Part shown: piece by piece, positions 12,495 through 23,658 of the stretch
How positions within the stretch are numbered: position 1 is the stretch's first letter
Layout: each line of letters opens with the position of its first letter
Origin: Pogostemon cablin
Lineage: Eukaryota > Streptophyta > Magnoliopsida > Lamiales > Lamiaceae
DNA: 64,000 nucleotides
Direction: 5' to 3'
Assembly (NCBI GenBank): GCA_023678885.1
Contig: CM043009.1
Location: 17,973,117 to 18,037,116, forward strand
Notes under the pieces: generated by a model
Databases searched by the model: none
What the model was told of the DNA's origin: nothing
The model's input: the letters and a program-made list of their open reading frames with translations, nothing else
Position numbers and translations under genes: made by a program

Positions 12495-13319
12495 ATCATG
12501 ATATAAAATTATTTAAGAAGAAAATAAATATTTCTCCACATGGTGGTGAGTGTATCAAGTTGGAAACATGGTATGGAAGATCATAATTCTTGAGGAGCAT
12601 ATTTGATTTAAAAATGAATTTTATTGAAATTGAAAAGAGGAATATATATTGTTTGACTATGATCACTAGTCCTATTATAGTTAATCTTTTTATTATACGT
12701 ATATGCTTTTTGGTGTAGTAATTAAATGTAAAATGTATTGATTTCTAAAATAAATCTCATTTTAATGAAAAATATATTATCTTTTATGATTAGTCAAATA
12801 AAGACATCATTTTTTTTTGTGCAGAATGTTGATTTTTGAAGATCCTCACTTATCATTTATAAATGTTTCTTTATACAAATTTTATGTATGAAACCTTGTC
12901 ATAATTTTCTATTTGGATATTCTGGATATAAGAATTTTGCTTTAATTGAAATTTGGAATTTAAGAATTTTCCATCTTTGCCAAACAAAATCATGTTTGAT
13001 TTTATTATTAAAAAAATATTATAAGGGAATAAAATATTTTCTATAATCTGATGAGGATGGGTAGTATGCCCAAATGAAATGGAAAAGATCATAAATTTAT
13101 AATGACAACTTTCCCAAAACATAAATCTTATCAGGTTGTAGAACAACCCTCCTACTACGATAAAGTGCTACTTGCAATTGTGTATCAGATATGACACGCG
13201 ATGCAATTTACTTGTGGTATTTCATCTTGTACAATTGGTACTATACTTTATATTTTCCTTTCACTTCCTTTAGAACAATTTATACATGGGTATATGATTT
13301 ATTTCATTGTCCTTCTCCA
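12495..13319. other. Unassigned AT-rich block, inferred inversion breakpoint
   Basis: No coding similarity is seen. A 91-codon open frame on minus (12871-13146) is low-complexity and matches nothing I recognise. The right breakpoint of the proposed inversion must lie in this block. Sequence to its left belongs to inverted copia AB, and sequence from about 13320 belongs to the non-inverted copia C integrase. Confidence 0.45.
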
Positions 13320-14080
13320 AAAATCTAGTGTTTGGGTTAACAATCATCCTTTCGATCTTTTAGACTAAATAAACCACCCTTTATTTTTCTAGGATATCCC
13401 ACAAACATCAATACAACATGTTGTTTATAGGGCTTACCCATAAAATGAATTTATTAATTTCAGATAACTCAATATCTATCTAACCATTACCATAAGAGTC
13501 TTATTCCTTTTTTTCGCCACACCATTCAGTTTGGGTATGCCCGGTGTAGACAACTTGAAATTTAATCTCATTCTCTGATAAATAGCTCCTAAACATCCTA
13601 AGAGGTACTCGCAACTACGATTAAATCGTAATGACTTTATATATTTTCTATGACGCCTCACCGTACCAGCCTTACAATTCTTGAATTAATCAAAGAACTT
13701 AGACATGCAGTGCATCAAATAAATATATCGGTATCTAGAATAATCATCTTTTAAATTGACGATTATTCATAACCACCTCTCGCAGAGATAATCTTGGGAT
13801 CGCATAAATCAGAATGAACCATTTCCAATATATCTTTGGCTCTAAACCACTTTGCCTTAAAAGGCCTTTAATCATTTTACTTCCAAGCAAGACTCGCAAG
13901 TCAGATAGTTTCCACTTCCAATAAACCCAATTGTCCATCGGCTGTCTACCTTTGAATCCTACTCAAGTTAATATGATTTAGTCTTAGATGCCAAGAGTAT
14001 GTTTAGTTCATCTCCGAAGATTCATTTCTCTTACTAAGATTAAAAAAATATATTATTAATTACTATTTGTTGTATCATGA
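13320..14080 (-). pseudogene. Copia C GAG-pre-integrase and integrase remnant
   Basis: In order on minus, the block reads YLWHLRLNHINLSRI and CESCL (zinc-binding GAG-pre-integrase domain), AKDILEMVHSDLCDP and ISARGGYE (start of the integrase core), then RNRSCEYLL and TPGIPKLNGVAKKRNKTL (end of the core, cf. TPGTPQxNGVAERRNRTL). VVCxIS-KNKGW-like text follows from the integrase C-terminus near 13330-13420. Stops and frameshifts are numerous. It is the middle of the copia C element whose 5' LTR is at 16827-18196. Reverse transcriptase should follow at lower coordinates but is missing, and RNase H is found inverted at 4235. Confidence 0.8.
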
Positions 14081-14760
14081 GAGAACCATGATTTAAGAGT
14101 TTACAAATTGTCACCAACGTGCCATAACAGATTATAGCTCCATCCCTCATCACTATGACCATGTCATTTAAATGAAATGGAGTATCCATCCGTAAATGTA
14201 TAGAAAAATGAAATCAAATTCTTTATATGAAAACGTACTAAAAGACAATTTCTCATAATTAAACGTTTATTCCTATCACTAGATAAATAAACAACTCCCA
14301 CTTCAATAGTCACTACTCTTGTAGATTACCCATGTACTCAATAATCTCATCATCACTTAGTTACACGCTTTTAGTGATACCGGTATCTACACACAATGTG
14401 TTAGTAAATACCATCGCTAATCATGTTTCAATAATTAGTGAATAAGATACTAACCTTGTTCATACCTTGATGAAAATGTCTTTCCTTCGCCACATGTTTT
14501 GTTAGAAGTTCCCCACCATATGCAATCTCTTGTATTTCAGGTAGAACTTGCTTAAAACATCTAGGCAAACTATGAAGAATAAATTGATCTAGGTTTCCCC
14601 TTCAATTTCACTCCAAGCATTTCAAATTCTTTCATCAAATTAACCATGACCTCTTGCTTTTTTAACTTACTCAAGTATCTGAAGTGTCGCATGAGACCAT
14701 CATATTTCTATGAATCTCTCACCTCTCCACTAGATACTTTAATAAGCATCATGGGACATC
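14081..14760 (-). pseudogene. Copia C gag and protease remnant
   Basis: On minus, 14700-14570 reads LSKLKKQEVMVNLMKEFEML then GVKLKGKPRSIYSS. This recalls the gag segment H-LxMIxxxExLGVxLxxxxxxxxILxSLP. The following 400 bp up to the pre-integrase domain has only shattered similarity to a copia protease region. Position between leader and integrase supports the reading. Coding capacity is destroyed. Confidence 0.45.
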
Positions 14761-15285
14761 CTTAGTGAGAACACATATGTTTTCCTAAGCAGTAAAATCA
14801 AAACCAAGATTCTTTTCTAATCATCTAATTTTGGACAAGTAAATATGTTTCTTTTAGTAAACAACAAGCGAGATAAAACCATTTTGAAAAAATCCAGAGA
14901 ATCATAAATAAAAACACCGATCAAATCATCGAATTTATCCTTTTATATTGATTCCCTCAAAATAATATAAAATAAAATTCACCGATATCATAAGCACCGT
15001 GAGTCTGCATGCCACGTTAGTGTGGATGTATACAAACCCGAACATTTACAAGAGAAGGTTTTTCCCATTAATTTCATTCGTCAACCTAACCTCATGACAA
15101 AATATTAATAGTCAGTCCCTCTTTAGCCATGCAAATAATAGCAGTGACTCTGTTGGTGAGGATACTTATTATTTACACCTAAGTGTACACCATTATTTGA
15201 TCCTAAGTCCGCGGCCCAAGCTTATGTGCCTTACTGTTGGAGAAGTACAAACGCGCATGGATAACTTCCTACAATCATCAATTAT

Positions 15286-15475
15286 AAGTTTGTACCAGTG
15301 AACCGCATATAAACTCATCCGTTAGGGAGGTAGGCACTATAGCCAACGCGCAAGTTCATATGCATCACATTACAAACACTAATTATTTAAAGAAGTCTGT
15401 ACCAGTGATCTGTGAATAAACTCATCCGTTAGGGAGAAATGCACTATAGCCGACGCGCAAGTTTATTCACATCAC
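15286..15475. repeat. 107-bp tandem duplication in copia C leader
   Basis: Two copies with a period of 107 bp (CCGTTAGGGA at 15319 and 15426). Both contain GTACCAGTGA, AAACTCATCCGTTAGGGAG, GCACTATAGCC and ACGCGCAAGTT. They differ at scattered bases. Confidence 0.85.
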
Positions 15476-15984
15476 TTACAAACTAATAATGGAGGCTTAC
15501 TCCATTGAAGAATTCTCCTCTTAAAGATCAATTAAAAATCATCGGGGTGGAAGTATAATTTAAATTAAATCAGATTAATCAAATTAAAATCTTTTTTGTT
15601 TATCCTTGTTAATTTGAGTCCTTTTTAATTACTCCCATTTTGCATTTCCACGTAGGATTTGAGAATGCAAATTCAGCATGTTGCCACATGGCTAGTAGAT
15701 ATGGGGGGCTAATACCATGTGGGCCCTCATCAAAAGTTTGTGAAGATAGGTCAAAGTATATTTACCAATTCCCTCTCCCACTTAGTTATTTAACAACGAG
15801 GGTTTTTACATACATATAATATTCAAAATAAAATATGCAACCTAGCATGCTCCTATTACGACACATAAGACACTAAATCACAGAAAACATGCATAACATA
15901 TATAACAACAATCAAATAATTAAATCAATTATGAAAGTTATATATCAGCGAATTCGATTGTTCGCCACTAAGCACGAATACGGG

Positions 15985-16635
15985 CAATAACCTCCAGATT
16001 ATCAAATTTTCAAAAATCTCCAAATTATCAAAATTTTCAAAATATCGATAACGACCATCGATATCGTTGAGATTATCGAAATCATCGATATTGACCAGAT
16101 TATCAAATTTTCAAAAAACTTTCAGATTATCAAAATTTTGAAACTATCGATATCGACCGTCGATATCATCCAGATTATTGAAATTATCGATATCGAACAA
16201 ATTATCAAATTTTCAAAAATTTTCAGATTATAAAATTTTTGAAAACTTCCAGATTATTAAATTTTTGAAAAATCTAGATTATCAAATTTTTAAAATTTCT
16301 AGATTATCAAATTTTCAAAAAATTTCAAGATTATCAAATTTTCTAAACTTCCAGATTATCAAATTTTCGAAAATATCCAGATTATCAAATTTTTGAAAAT
16401 TTCCAGATTATCAAATTTTCTAAAACTTTCAGATTATCAAATTTTCAAAAAATTCAGATTATAAAATTTTTAAAATTTTCAGTTTATCAAATTTTAAAAA
16501 ATTTTCAGATTATCAAATTTTCGAAACTTCCATATTATCAAATTTTTAAAAATATCCAGATTATCAAATTTTCAAAATTTCCACTTTATCAAATTTTCAA
16601 AAAATTCCAGATTATCAAAATTTCAAAATTGTCGT
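15985..16635. repeat. AT-rich minisatellite in copia C leader
   Basis: About 20 degenerate copies of a unit near 25-28 bp, core AGATTATCAAATTTTCAAAA with a variable TTTCC tail. The left third (16035-16195) is mixed with ATCGATATCGACCGTCGATA-like blocks. One plus-strand frame (16178-16396) stays open only because of the repeat and is not a gene. Confidence 0.9.
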
Positions 16636-16812
16636 CAAACGTATAGAGTATTCAACAAGAAATTATAATTTCTAAACCCCAGTCCATGTTTGACACAGGT
16701 TTATGGTATCTGAATAGGGTATACTAGTACTAGCATAACATGAATACTTAAACCCTTTCACCTTTTGACATAAACCCTAGCCTAACGTTTCATGCTTCAC
16801 CGCAAAATCGAA

Positions 16813-16824
16813 GCTCTGATACCA
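16813..16824 (-). other. Copia C primer-binding site (tRNA-iMet)
   Basis: The plus strand reads GCTCTGATACCA, so minus reads TGGTATCAGAGC. This is the standard complement of the initiator-Met tRNA 3' end used by plant copia elements. It lies two bases inside the LTR end and fixes 16827-18196 as the 5' LTR on minus. Confidence 0.92.
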
Positions 16825-16826
16825 AT

Positions 16827-18196
16827 TGTTGGCATTTGATCATTTGGTTAACGTGAACTGTTATAATTCCATGCATTTCTAAATCAACAGAAGCAAGAAA
16901 CATAAAAACGTATTACATTTCACTAGGGTATGTTGAAGAAGATCATGAATTCTCGCCGGCAGCCTGCGCAGCCTCACCGTTTTGGGCATAACTCTCTCAT
17001 CTGATCTCGGATTTGAGTGATCTATGCACCAAAACGATCCTCTCTTCAGTGAATTTCCAATGGTGTACCGCACATCTAGTTTAGAGTTCCATAAGATTTT
17101 AGAAAAATCATTGAAGTTGACGAACAACAGCAGCAAATAACCTTTTGATCTTCTGCTGTATTCCCAAGTCCAATCACGACGTCGTGTGGGCGATGATCTT
17201 CGAGATCTTCTCAATCTGTTGTTCCCTCACCCTCCTCACAGTGTTTTCGGACAGCTGAGATGACTTATATATAGGCTACAGCAGGGACCAGGAGGAGAAA
17301 TTAGAGTTGGTCTCCATTGGGCTTAAGTATCCAAGTTTAGCCCAAAGCTTATACTTACGTCCAATAATAATAATATATACCACTAAAATATTATTACTGC
17401 ACTACCGTTTTAATCCCATAATTACATTATGGGCTCCTTCTTATTATGAGCCCGTTAGTTTTCCCGTGTTTAAGATATACAATGCCCATTAATTAATTAA
17501 GTTACTGACAACTCCATTAATTAATATCTCATTCGAGAGTAGTACCACTCAACCTCATTATCATGTCGGAATAAATCCACCTATAGGGTTTACATGATAA
17601 TCCTTATGAGCTCCTCAAAGGGACATCATCAACCTATAACGGACACGGATTCCTTCTACAATCAACAGCACACCATAGAGATAGCACTATTTTCCAACTC
17701 ACCGAGTTTGATGATTTAATTACATGTAAATCTCACCCATTGATGAATCAAAGAAATACATACTGCCTTACATGTCGAGGTTATTGTATAGGGATAAAGA
17801 GCACGAACATCTATAATAACTGAGATCAAGTTCTCCTATATAGTCAGTATAAATTGAATGATCTCAAGCGGTCCTGCTCAATACATACAAAGTACACTAA
17901 TATGATTCTATAATAAAAACAAACTAATACCAAATCATACTATAACCATCCCGATAGAGAGTCCCCGTCTATCTCGATTGTGAGCATTTGTTTATACTTT
18001 ATAAGGAAACTGATAATATGATATTCCGCGTCTTGTCGCACAACATATTGTCTATAGAATAAAATAAGTGGACTATTGCATCGGATATATAAATAAATTA
18101 TAAGACGCAATCATTTGATCATATGATTCTCATTTCAAATAAATTGTTATAACATTGTACATACAAAAAGCTAGACTTTTAGTTTACAATCCAACA
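16827..18196 (-). mobile_element. Copia C 5' LTR, copy 2
   Basis: 1370 bp. On minus it runs from TGTTGGATTGTAAACTAAAA to ATGATCAAATGCCAACA, giving TG...CA ends. It is the reverse complement of the family at 4647-6041 and 55789-56978. The five bases after it on plus (GAAGA, 18197-18201) equal the minus-strand bases flanking LTR copy 1. The pair is therefore one insertion whose ends are now in opposite orientations. Confidence 0.9.
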
Positions 18197-19090
18197 GAAG
18201 AATGGTATGAGACTCTTGATGCAGCAGACTGTACTACATGGGACCAACTGTAGCAGAAGTTCTTGGAGAGATACATGCCACCATCAAGGATCTTAAGAAT
18301 GAAGCAAGAGATCACCCAATTTGTTATGAATCAGGGTGAGAAATTTTATGAGGCGTGGGACAGGTTTAAAGACATGGTCAGGAGGAGCCCATAGCATGGG
18401 ATGTCTAAGACTCAGTACATAAGTATCTTCTACTATGGATTAGATTGTGAGTCGCGTGTTCTTATTGATGCATCATCAGGTGGAGCGCTGTTATCAAAGA
18501 CAACACTTGAAGCAAAAAAGTTGTTCGAAGACATCTCTATGAATTCATGTGACTGGCCCATGGAAAGAGTTAGAGGAACTTATGTAGTGGGTAAAGTGGC
18601 TCAGGTTGAACATCAAGTGGTGAAGCCGAATTGGGATGATGAGATTGTCTCTAGTCTAGCAAATATCAACAAGCTACTAAAGTCCCAGCAGAAGTAGATT
18701 ACATAGTTGACATAAAGAGGGTCTAGTATCCAGCAGCAAGAAGTGAAAAGTGTTGAAGATACCTTCAATCGATACATGGCAAGGAGTGATGCAAGGGTTG
18801 ACCGCATCGAGGCTACTATGAATGCTAAGCATGCAGATTTATCTAAGCAGTTGAAGGACCTTACTTTGATGATGGGGCAGATGGCCGGGAACGTGAATCA
18901 ATTGACACAAATGTTGGAGAAAAAAAATTTCCTGTCTCAAAGTATAACAAACCCAAAAGAATGCAAAGCAATTACTTTGAGGTATGGAACACAGTATGAT
19001 AGAACAATGATGCCAGAAATGAATTTTGAAGCTCTAGGAGCTCGATTCGACCAGGGTTCGACAAAGCCAGCAGGTCGAACCACATTCTAG
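18197..19090 (+). pseudogene. Athila-type gag, C-terminal part
   Basis: The reading starts EEWYETLDAADCTTWDQL, then KFLERYMPPSRI, EAWDRFKDMVRRSP, IFYYGLDCESRVLIDASSGG and a WPMER segment. This is the order of Athila gag (KxWLxSLPxGSITTWEEL, KFLxxFFPPSK, EAWERFKDLLRRCPxHG, FYNGLxxxTRxxIDAAAGG). The tail at 18743-19090 contains a coiled-coil-like stretch and NPKECKAITLRYG, the usual NPKEQCxAITLRSG. Two in-frame TAG stops stand where CAG is expected (WDQL-stop-QKF near 18250, and RRSP-stop-HGM at about 18391). The first codons complete the gag interrupted at 6041. Confidence 0.85.
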
Positions 19091-19370
19091 AGGTCGAACT
19101 AAGCACCTAGGCAGCCTCCGGAGCATCCAAAAGGCCGATTCGACCAACACAATAGTGGTTCAACCAACCCTGAAGGTCAAACCACGGTTGAACCAGACTG
19201 TCTGTGACCCTCAATTTTTTTTGAATTTAGGTTCGACCAACCCAGTTGGTCGAATCATGGTCGAACTGACCTGTCTGGGAGAGAACACACTTTCTGAAGC
19301 ATAGTTCGACCACTACACACCTGGTTCGACCAGCACTCAAGGTCGAACCGAGGTCGAACTGCCTCGTTTG
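19046..19370. repeat. Cluster of TTCGACC / GGTCGAA motifs
   Basis: More than a dozen copies of (G)TTCGACCA and its reverse complement TGGTCGAA(C) are scattered over 320 bp, spaced by unrelated sequence, at the end of the Athila gag. The same motif pair recurs at 22285-22430 inside LTR X1 and not in the other two LTRs. Confidence 0.85.
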
Positions 19371-19720
19371 GTACCTTTTTCCGCATGTAATGCTTTACCT
19401 GATGTTGATGTTACTCCAGTGCCATCCCATGGTCAGAATACTAAGCTTATAGTGGAAAAGAAATGGAAAAGATCAAAGAGATTAAGAGCCGAGAAGCTTA
19501 GACAACAGATGGATAATAAAGATGTGGTTTTCTCTCTTGATCAAGCTATGAAGATGCCCATGGAGACTCAGTCATGTAAGAGCATAGATGTGGTTTCAAA
19601 CTTGTTTAATCTTGATTTTACTAAGAAATATGATTCTGAATTTGAATGGAAGATTGACAAGAAGGAGTCTAGACAGCCATGGGAGGAAGAAAATCTGAGG
19701 ATCATATTTTTGTAGCCAAG
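19368..19720 (+). pseudogene. Athila pol remnant just after protease
   Basis: An open frame ending at 19715 contains MDNKDVVFSLDQAMKMPMET and CKSIDVVSNLF. This resembles the segment following the aspartic protease in Athila polyproteins (VxDEEVxFNVxxAMKxP, then CxxIDVVDxLV). The protease core (DLGAS) that should precede it is missing, and no reverse transcriptase, RNase H or integrase follows. The pol region has therefore been almost entirely deleted. The lysine-rich start (KKWKRSKRLRAEKLRQ) is unexplained. Confidence 0.55.
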
Positions 19721-21729
19721 AAAGGTGAGGTGTTAAGTGTAGACAAGAAGAGGGAAATAAAGTACTTGAAGGTGAAGATGCGAGAAGACCACCCTCCGAT
19801 CAAGTAGTCTACAAAGCGGTATTCAGTCGTGACTCTCCGACGTTAAACATGAGCACTTGTTGGGGGCTTGTCCCTTTCATTTTATTTTTTATTATTTCTT
19901 TCATGTGAATGAGGAATTCTTATATTTGAAGTGCTCACGCTTTGGTAATTACATCTCTTTTCAAACTTAGTTTCGACTTACATTTTTACTAAGTTTGGGG
20001 GGTGTAATGTACTTACCTTATCTTATGAGCACCGAGGGTATAATTTTTCCTTTCGTTAGTTGTTTGTTTGTTAGGTGGTTAATTTTTTGCGGCATATTAA
20101 TATTTTAACTAGTGTTGGTATGTCGATTATTTTCAACTTACCTAATGTTTAGTGTGTTGTTTTTGTGTGTTCCCTTGTGTCAGTGGTCGAGTTCTTCTAT
20201 TTTTTTATTTTTCTTGTGTCTCCTATTTTATTATTGATGGATCTGTGATGATGAAGTGTATTTGAGTTTTGATGATAGAAAAGGTGAAAGAGTGGAAAGA
20301 TAAGTTATACATTGAGGTTTTGACCTGATCGAGTTGAACAACTCGAGGAGCTCGTGCATACGTTGAAGAAAAATTAGGTGCCCTAGTTTTCTTATTCTAA
20401 TTTTTATGTGTGCTTTTAAATCATGAGAGTGGAAGGATTGAGATCTTGGTTCTATGATCCATATGAGCTTATATTTTTTAATTGTGCTTAAAATTCACAT
20501 GCTTTTGAAATTGACGAATGAAGTGTATTTGAGTTATATTGAGGTATGAAGTTCTGTGTGTACTGGATATTACTTACCATGAAAAGTGCTCTGTTACTTG
20601 TTAAAAAATCATTTGAGATTTTGAGCCTTTAGATCATGTACATAATCACATGATATTTCTTTCTTGTGAGTATCGTTCTTGTGTGTGTATTCTAGAACTT
20701 GCCTCTTGTCTTACTTGAAACTACATGTATGTTAGATGATGAGATATGATTTTAGGTCATCCTTGAATTTATGAGTCACTTAATCAAATAATTCCCTACC
20801 GAATGATGTTTATCCATAGTTAGCCCCGTTGAGGCTAAAAATCTCATTCTTTGGCAGCCTACAAGAAATAACCACTTTGAGCATCTAAATTTTTTAGCCT
20901 TGATTGTCCTTCATAAAGAGAATTAATGGCTTTTCAAAGTGTATTGATGGAGTTTGATAACAGCTTGGGAAGGAATGAAATTGGTGTTGAAGCAGTGATT
21001 GACCTTGAAAATGCATCAAAGGAAAATCATGGAGTATTGCTTAAATCTAGTACTCCATGGAATAAAACACCCTAGGATAGTGCTTAAATCTAGTACCCTA
21101 TGGAGGATGCGCGAGGTAGTGCTCGAAACTGGTACCTCGAGAGAAAAGAAAAAAAAAGAAGGAAATAATGTTGTGCTTGAAAAAGAAGTGAAGGAGTTGA
21201 GGAGGATTTGTACTTAACTGAAGTGAAGAGGAAGAATGAAAGATCATGATAGTCACGCTTGATTGATCCGAGTTTTGAGTCACTTATCTATATATTTCCT
21301 ACCTTAACCAAAGAGCCAACATTACATCCAAAAGAAAAGTCCTTTTTAATTCCATTATCAAGTCATACCTTTTTAGTGGTGGAGAGTTAGAGACTTTTGG
21401 CAAGCTTATGGTTATGCATGCACTTGAATTGAATCTGAGCATAAACACCTTAACCCATAAGTGTACTTCTTTTACACTTGCGTGCGAGTGATATATACTT
21501 CCCGTGAGAGTATGTGAATGGAGCATTTGAATTGGTGGTGATTGTCTTATCTTGTATGCTATGAATTAATTATTACATGTAATAAGAGTTGCATAACCTA
21601 AGTTGAGGACAAATGTATTTTGAAGGGGGTATTTATCACAGTCCTTATTTTTTCGCTAATTTTTCTACTCTCTTTCTCTTTATTTTTATTTTGTTGTCTC
21701 GGGACGAGCAACATCTAAGTTTGGGGGAT
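19721..21729 (+). mobile_element. Athila 3' untranslated region and polypurine tract
   Basis: The block around 19850 (GACGTTAAACATGAGCACTTGTTGGG) is typical of the region that follows pol in Athila elements. About 1.9 kb of non-coding sequence follows, ending in CGAGCAACATCTAAGTTTGG and a G tract (21722-21727), which is the polypurine tract in front of LTR X1. The part from about 20668 is duplicated downstream of X1. The small open frames here are not supported as genes. Confidence 0.7.
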
Positions 21730-23658
21730 TCATGAGAGTGAAAATAAGCTTGTTTTAGTGTTCAATCTAACACCTTTTTGATAGAAATTGATATTATATA
21801 TTAGAAAAATTGTCTTATATTTAATATATGTGAGAAAAAGGTACACTTGAGGTGTTTTATTGTATTTTAAGTGGAAAAAGGATCAAAAGTGCAAAGTTGG
21901 AGAAAAGGTACAACTTGTACAAGAATGCTGAAAAATACACGCCAATTTGTATAATTTTTTTGTATTTGTGTGGAGCTCTGAACTAGAATTATGATACATG
22001 GTTGGAAAGCCACAGAAGAGATGATCGTTTTGCCTTAAGGAACACTTCAATCGGAGTCCAAAAAAGAAAGTTATGAGCAAAATTGTGACGTCGCACGAGC
22101 TGTGCCAAACAAAACAGATATGTCACTTTTCAGGGCTTGTTACACCTTCAAATCTTGGAGTTTTGTGAGTTCTTTATATAGATAGAAATCCAAGAAAGAG
22201 AGTATCGCGTGAGTACAAGAATCACTCAAATCAGAGCTCATATGTGGAAGTTATACACGAAACGGTGAGACTGCACAAGCTGATTCGACCACGACACGAG
22301 TGGTTCGACCACGACAAGAATGGTTTGACCAAGCCATCGTGGTCTAACCAAAAGCTTGAAAGTGAAAAAAATTATCGATTTTGATTCGACCATGGTTCGA
22401 CCAAGCCCATAGGTCGAACTAAATTCCTGGACAACGCCAAATCCATATTTTTACACTCTTAGTGCATGTTTATGCATGTTTTCTTCTTAAAAAGCCCATT
22501 CAAGGTCCATAAGGAGAGCTTACAAGTATAAAAGGGGATGAGTATCACATAATTATGGAGGAGGGGGAATCACAACACAATCATCCTACACCCCCACAAG
22601 GGGGATCACCCCCCAACCATCATCCACATCCTTTCCTCCATCCATCCATCACTTTGAAGATTCGTTGGTGGAATCAAGAGGAGGATTCAAGATGGAGAAG
22701 GACGCGACGACTCCCACATCTAGAGTTTCCTTCGTTTTCTAATTTATCTTGTATTTTTTGGATATATGGGTAAGATCTATCCAACCCCCATGAATGTTCT
22801 TCGAAACATCATGGGCTAGAATCGTTTTGGTAAATCTAGGGCTTTGAAGGTTTTATGAATTAATTAAATTCTCTTGTGTGTCCTCCGTACAACACTACTT
22901 GTGGATTGATTTATATATGATTGTGCTTTCTTAATCCATATTCGCGGTCGTTTTGTGCATCTTCAATTGGTATATAGAGTCTGAATATATATCTTGGTTG
23001 TAGATTGAGTGTGTTCACCGCTAAACAGGATTCCATGTTATGATTCTAAGTGAGGGGACTCCGAAGCTTCATTAGAACTATCATATATGAATGTTTATTA
23101 ATTGAATTGAATTTGGATTAGTAAGCAGGATAAAGAGGGTAGTTTTATAGTACCTATAAAGGGAGATCATATCGGGTTAGATTAGAGACGTGAGAAATAA
23201 TTAATACTGATAGTACCTAGAAAGGGGGTGAAATTACGTCTCTTGTTCCGATGTTATTCACACGTGTTACATGTATATTTACTTGTGTCAATAGAGTAGA
23301 TTTGCATGGTTTAGTGATGCGTCCATAGTCCACAAGGCAGAGTCGGCCTGCACTTGAGAGGAAAGTTAAGTAGTAAAACCGGATTACCTTAGAGCAACCT
23401 ATTCTCCATTCTTGAGCCACTTTCGTATTCTTTTGAAGTGCTTTTATTTTAATTGTTATTTTAATTAATTGGTTAGTAGATTATAATTAAATTTCACAAA
23501 CTATATTTCCACAATTCGTCTTAATTAATTTAGTAAATAATTAAATTGATAATACGCTGTTCTTTGGGTTTGATAATTTACTTGGTCGCTTGCTTAAGCT
23601 GCAACTGATATCCTTAATAATTGGGGATTAATTTTGCATGCAAAGAAATCGCGCATCA
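21730..23658 (+). mobile_element. Athila LTR, middle copy (X1)
   Basis: About 1.93 kb. It starts TCATGAGAGTGAAAATAAG after a polypurine tract and ends GCAAAGAAATCGCGCATCA. It is homologous to 6511-8306 (reversed) and 29728-31417. It is longer than X2 because of an insert at about 22285-22430 rich in TTCGACC motifs. After its end only AGTTCTTGG of the expected primer-site region remains before the sequence jumps to a copy of the 3' untranslated region. Confidence 0.85.

Larger units (their letters stand above)
14761..16812 (-). mobile_element. Copia C leader and upstream gag, mostly non-coding
   Basis: This 2-kb stretch lies between the primer-binding site and the recognisable gag. It contains two tandem-repeat blocks, listed separately (15286-15475 and 15985-16635). 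No protein domain is readable. An unusually long repeat-bearing leader is an inference from position. Confidence 0.45.

Noticed and set aside
12871..13146. 91-codon minus frame
   Set aside because: AT-rich composition, no motif, and it sits at the inferred inversion breakpoint.
16178..16396. 72-codon open frame on plus
   Set aside because: It is open only because the minisatellite unit lacks stops in that frame; low-complexity protein.
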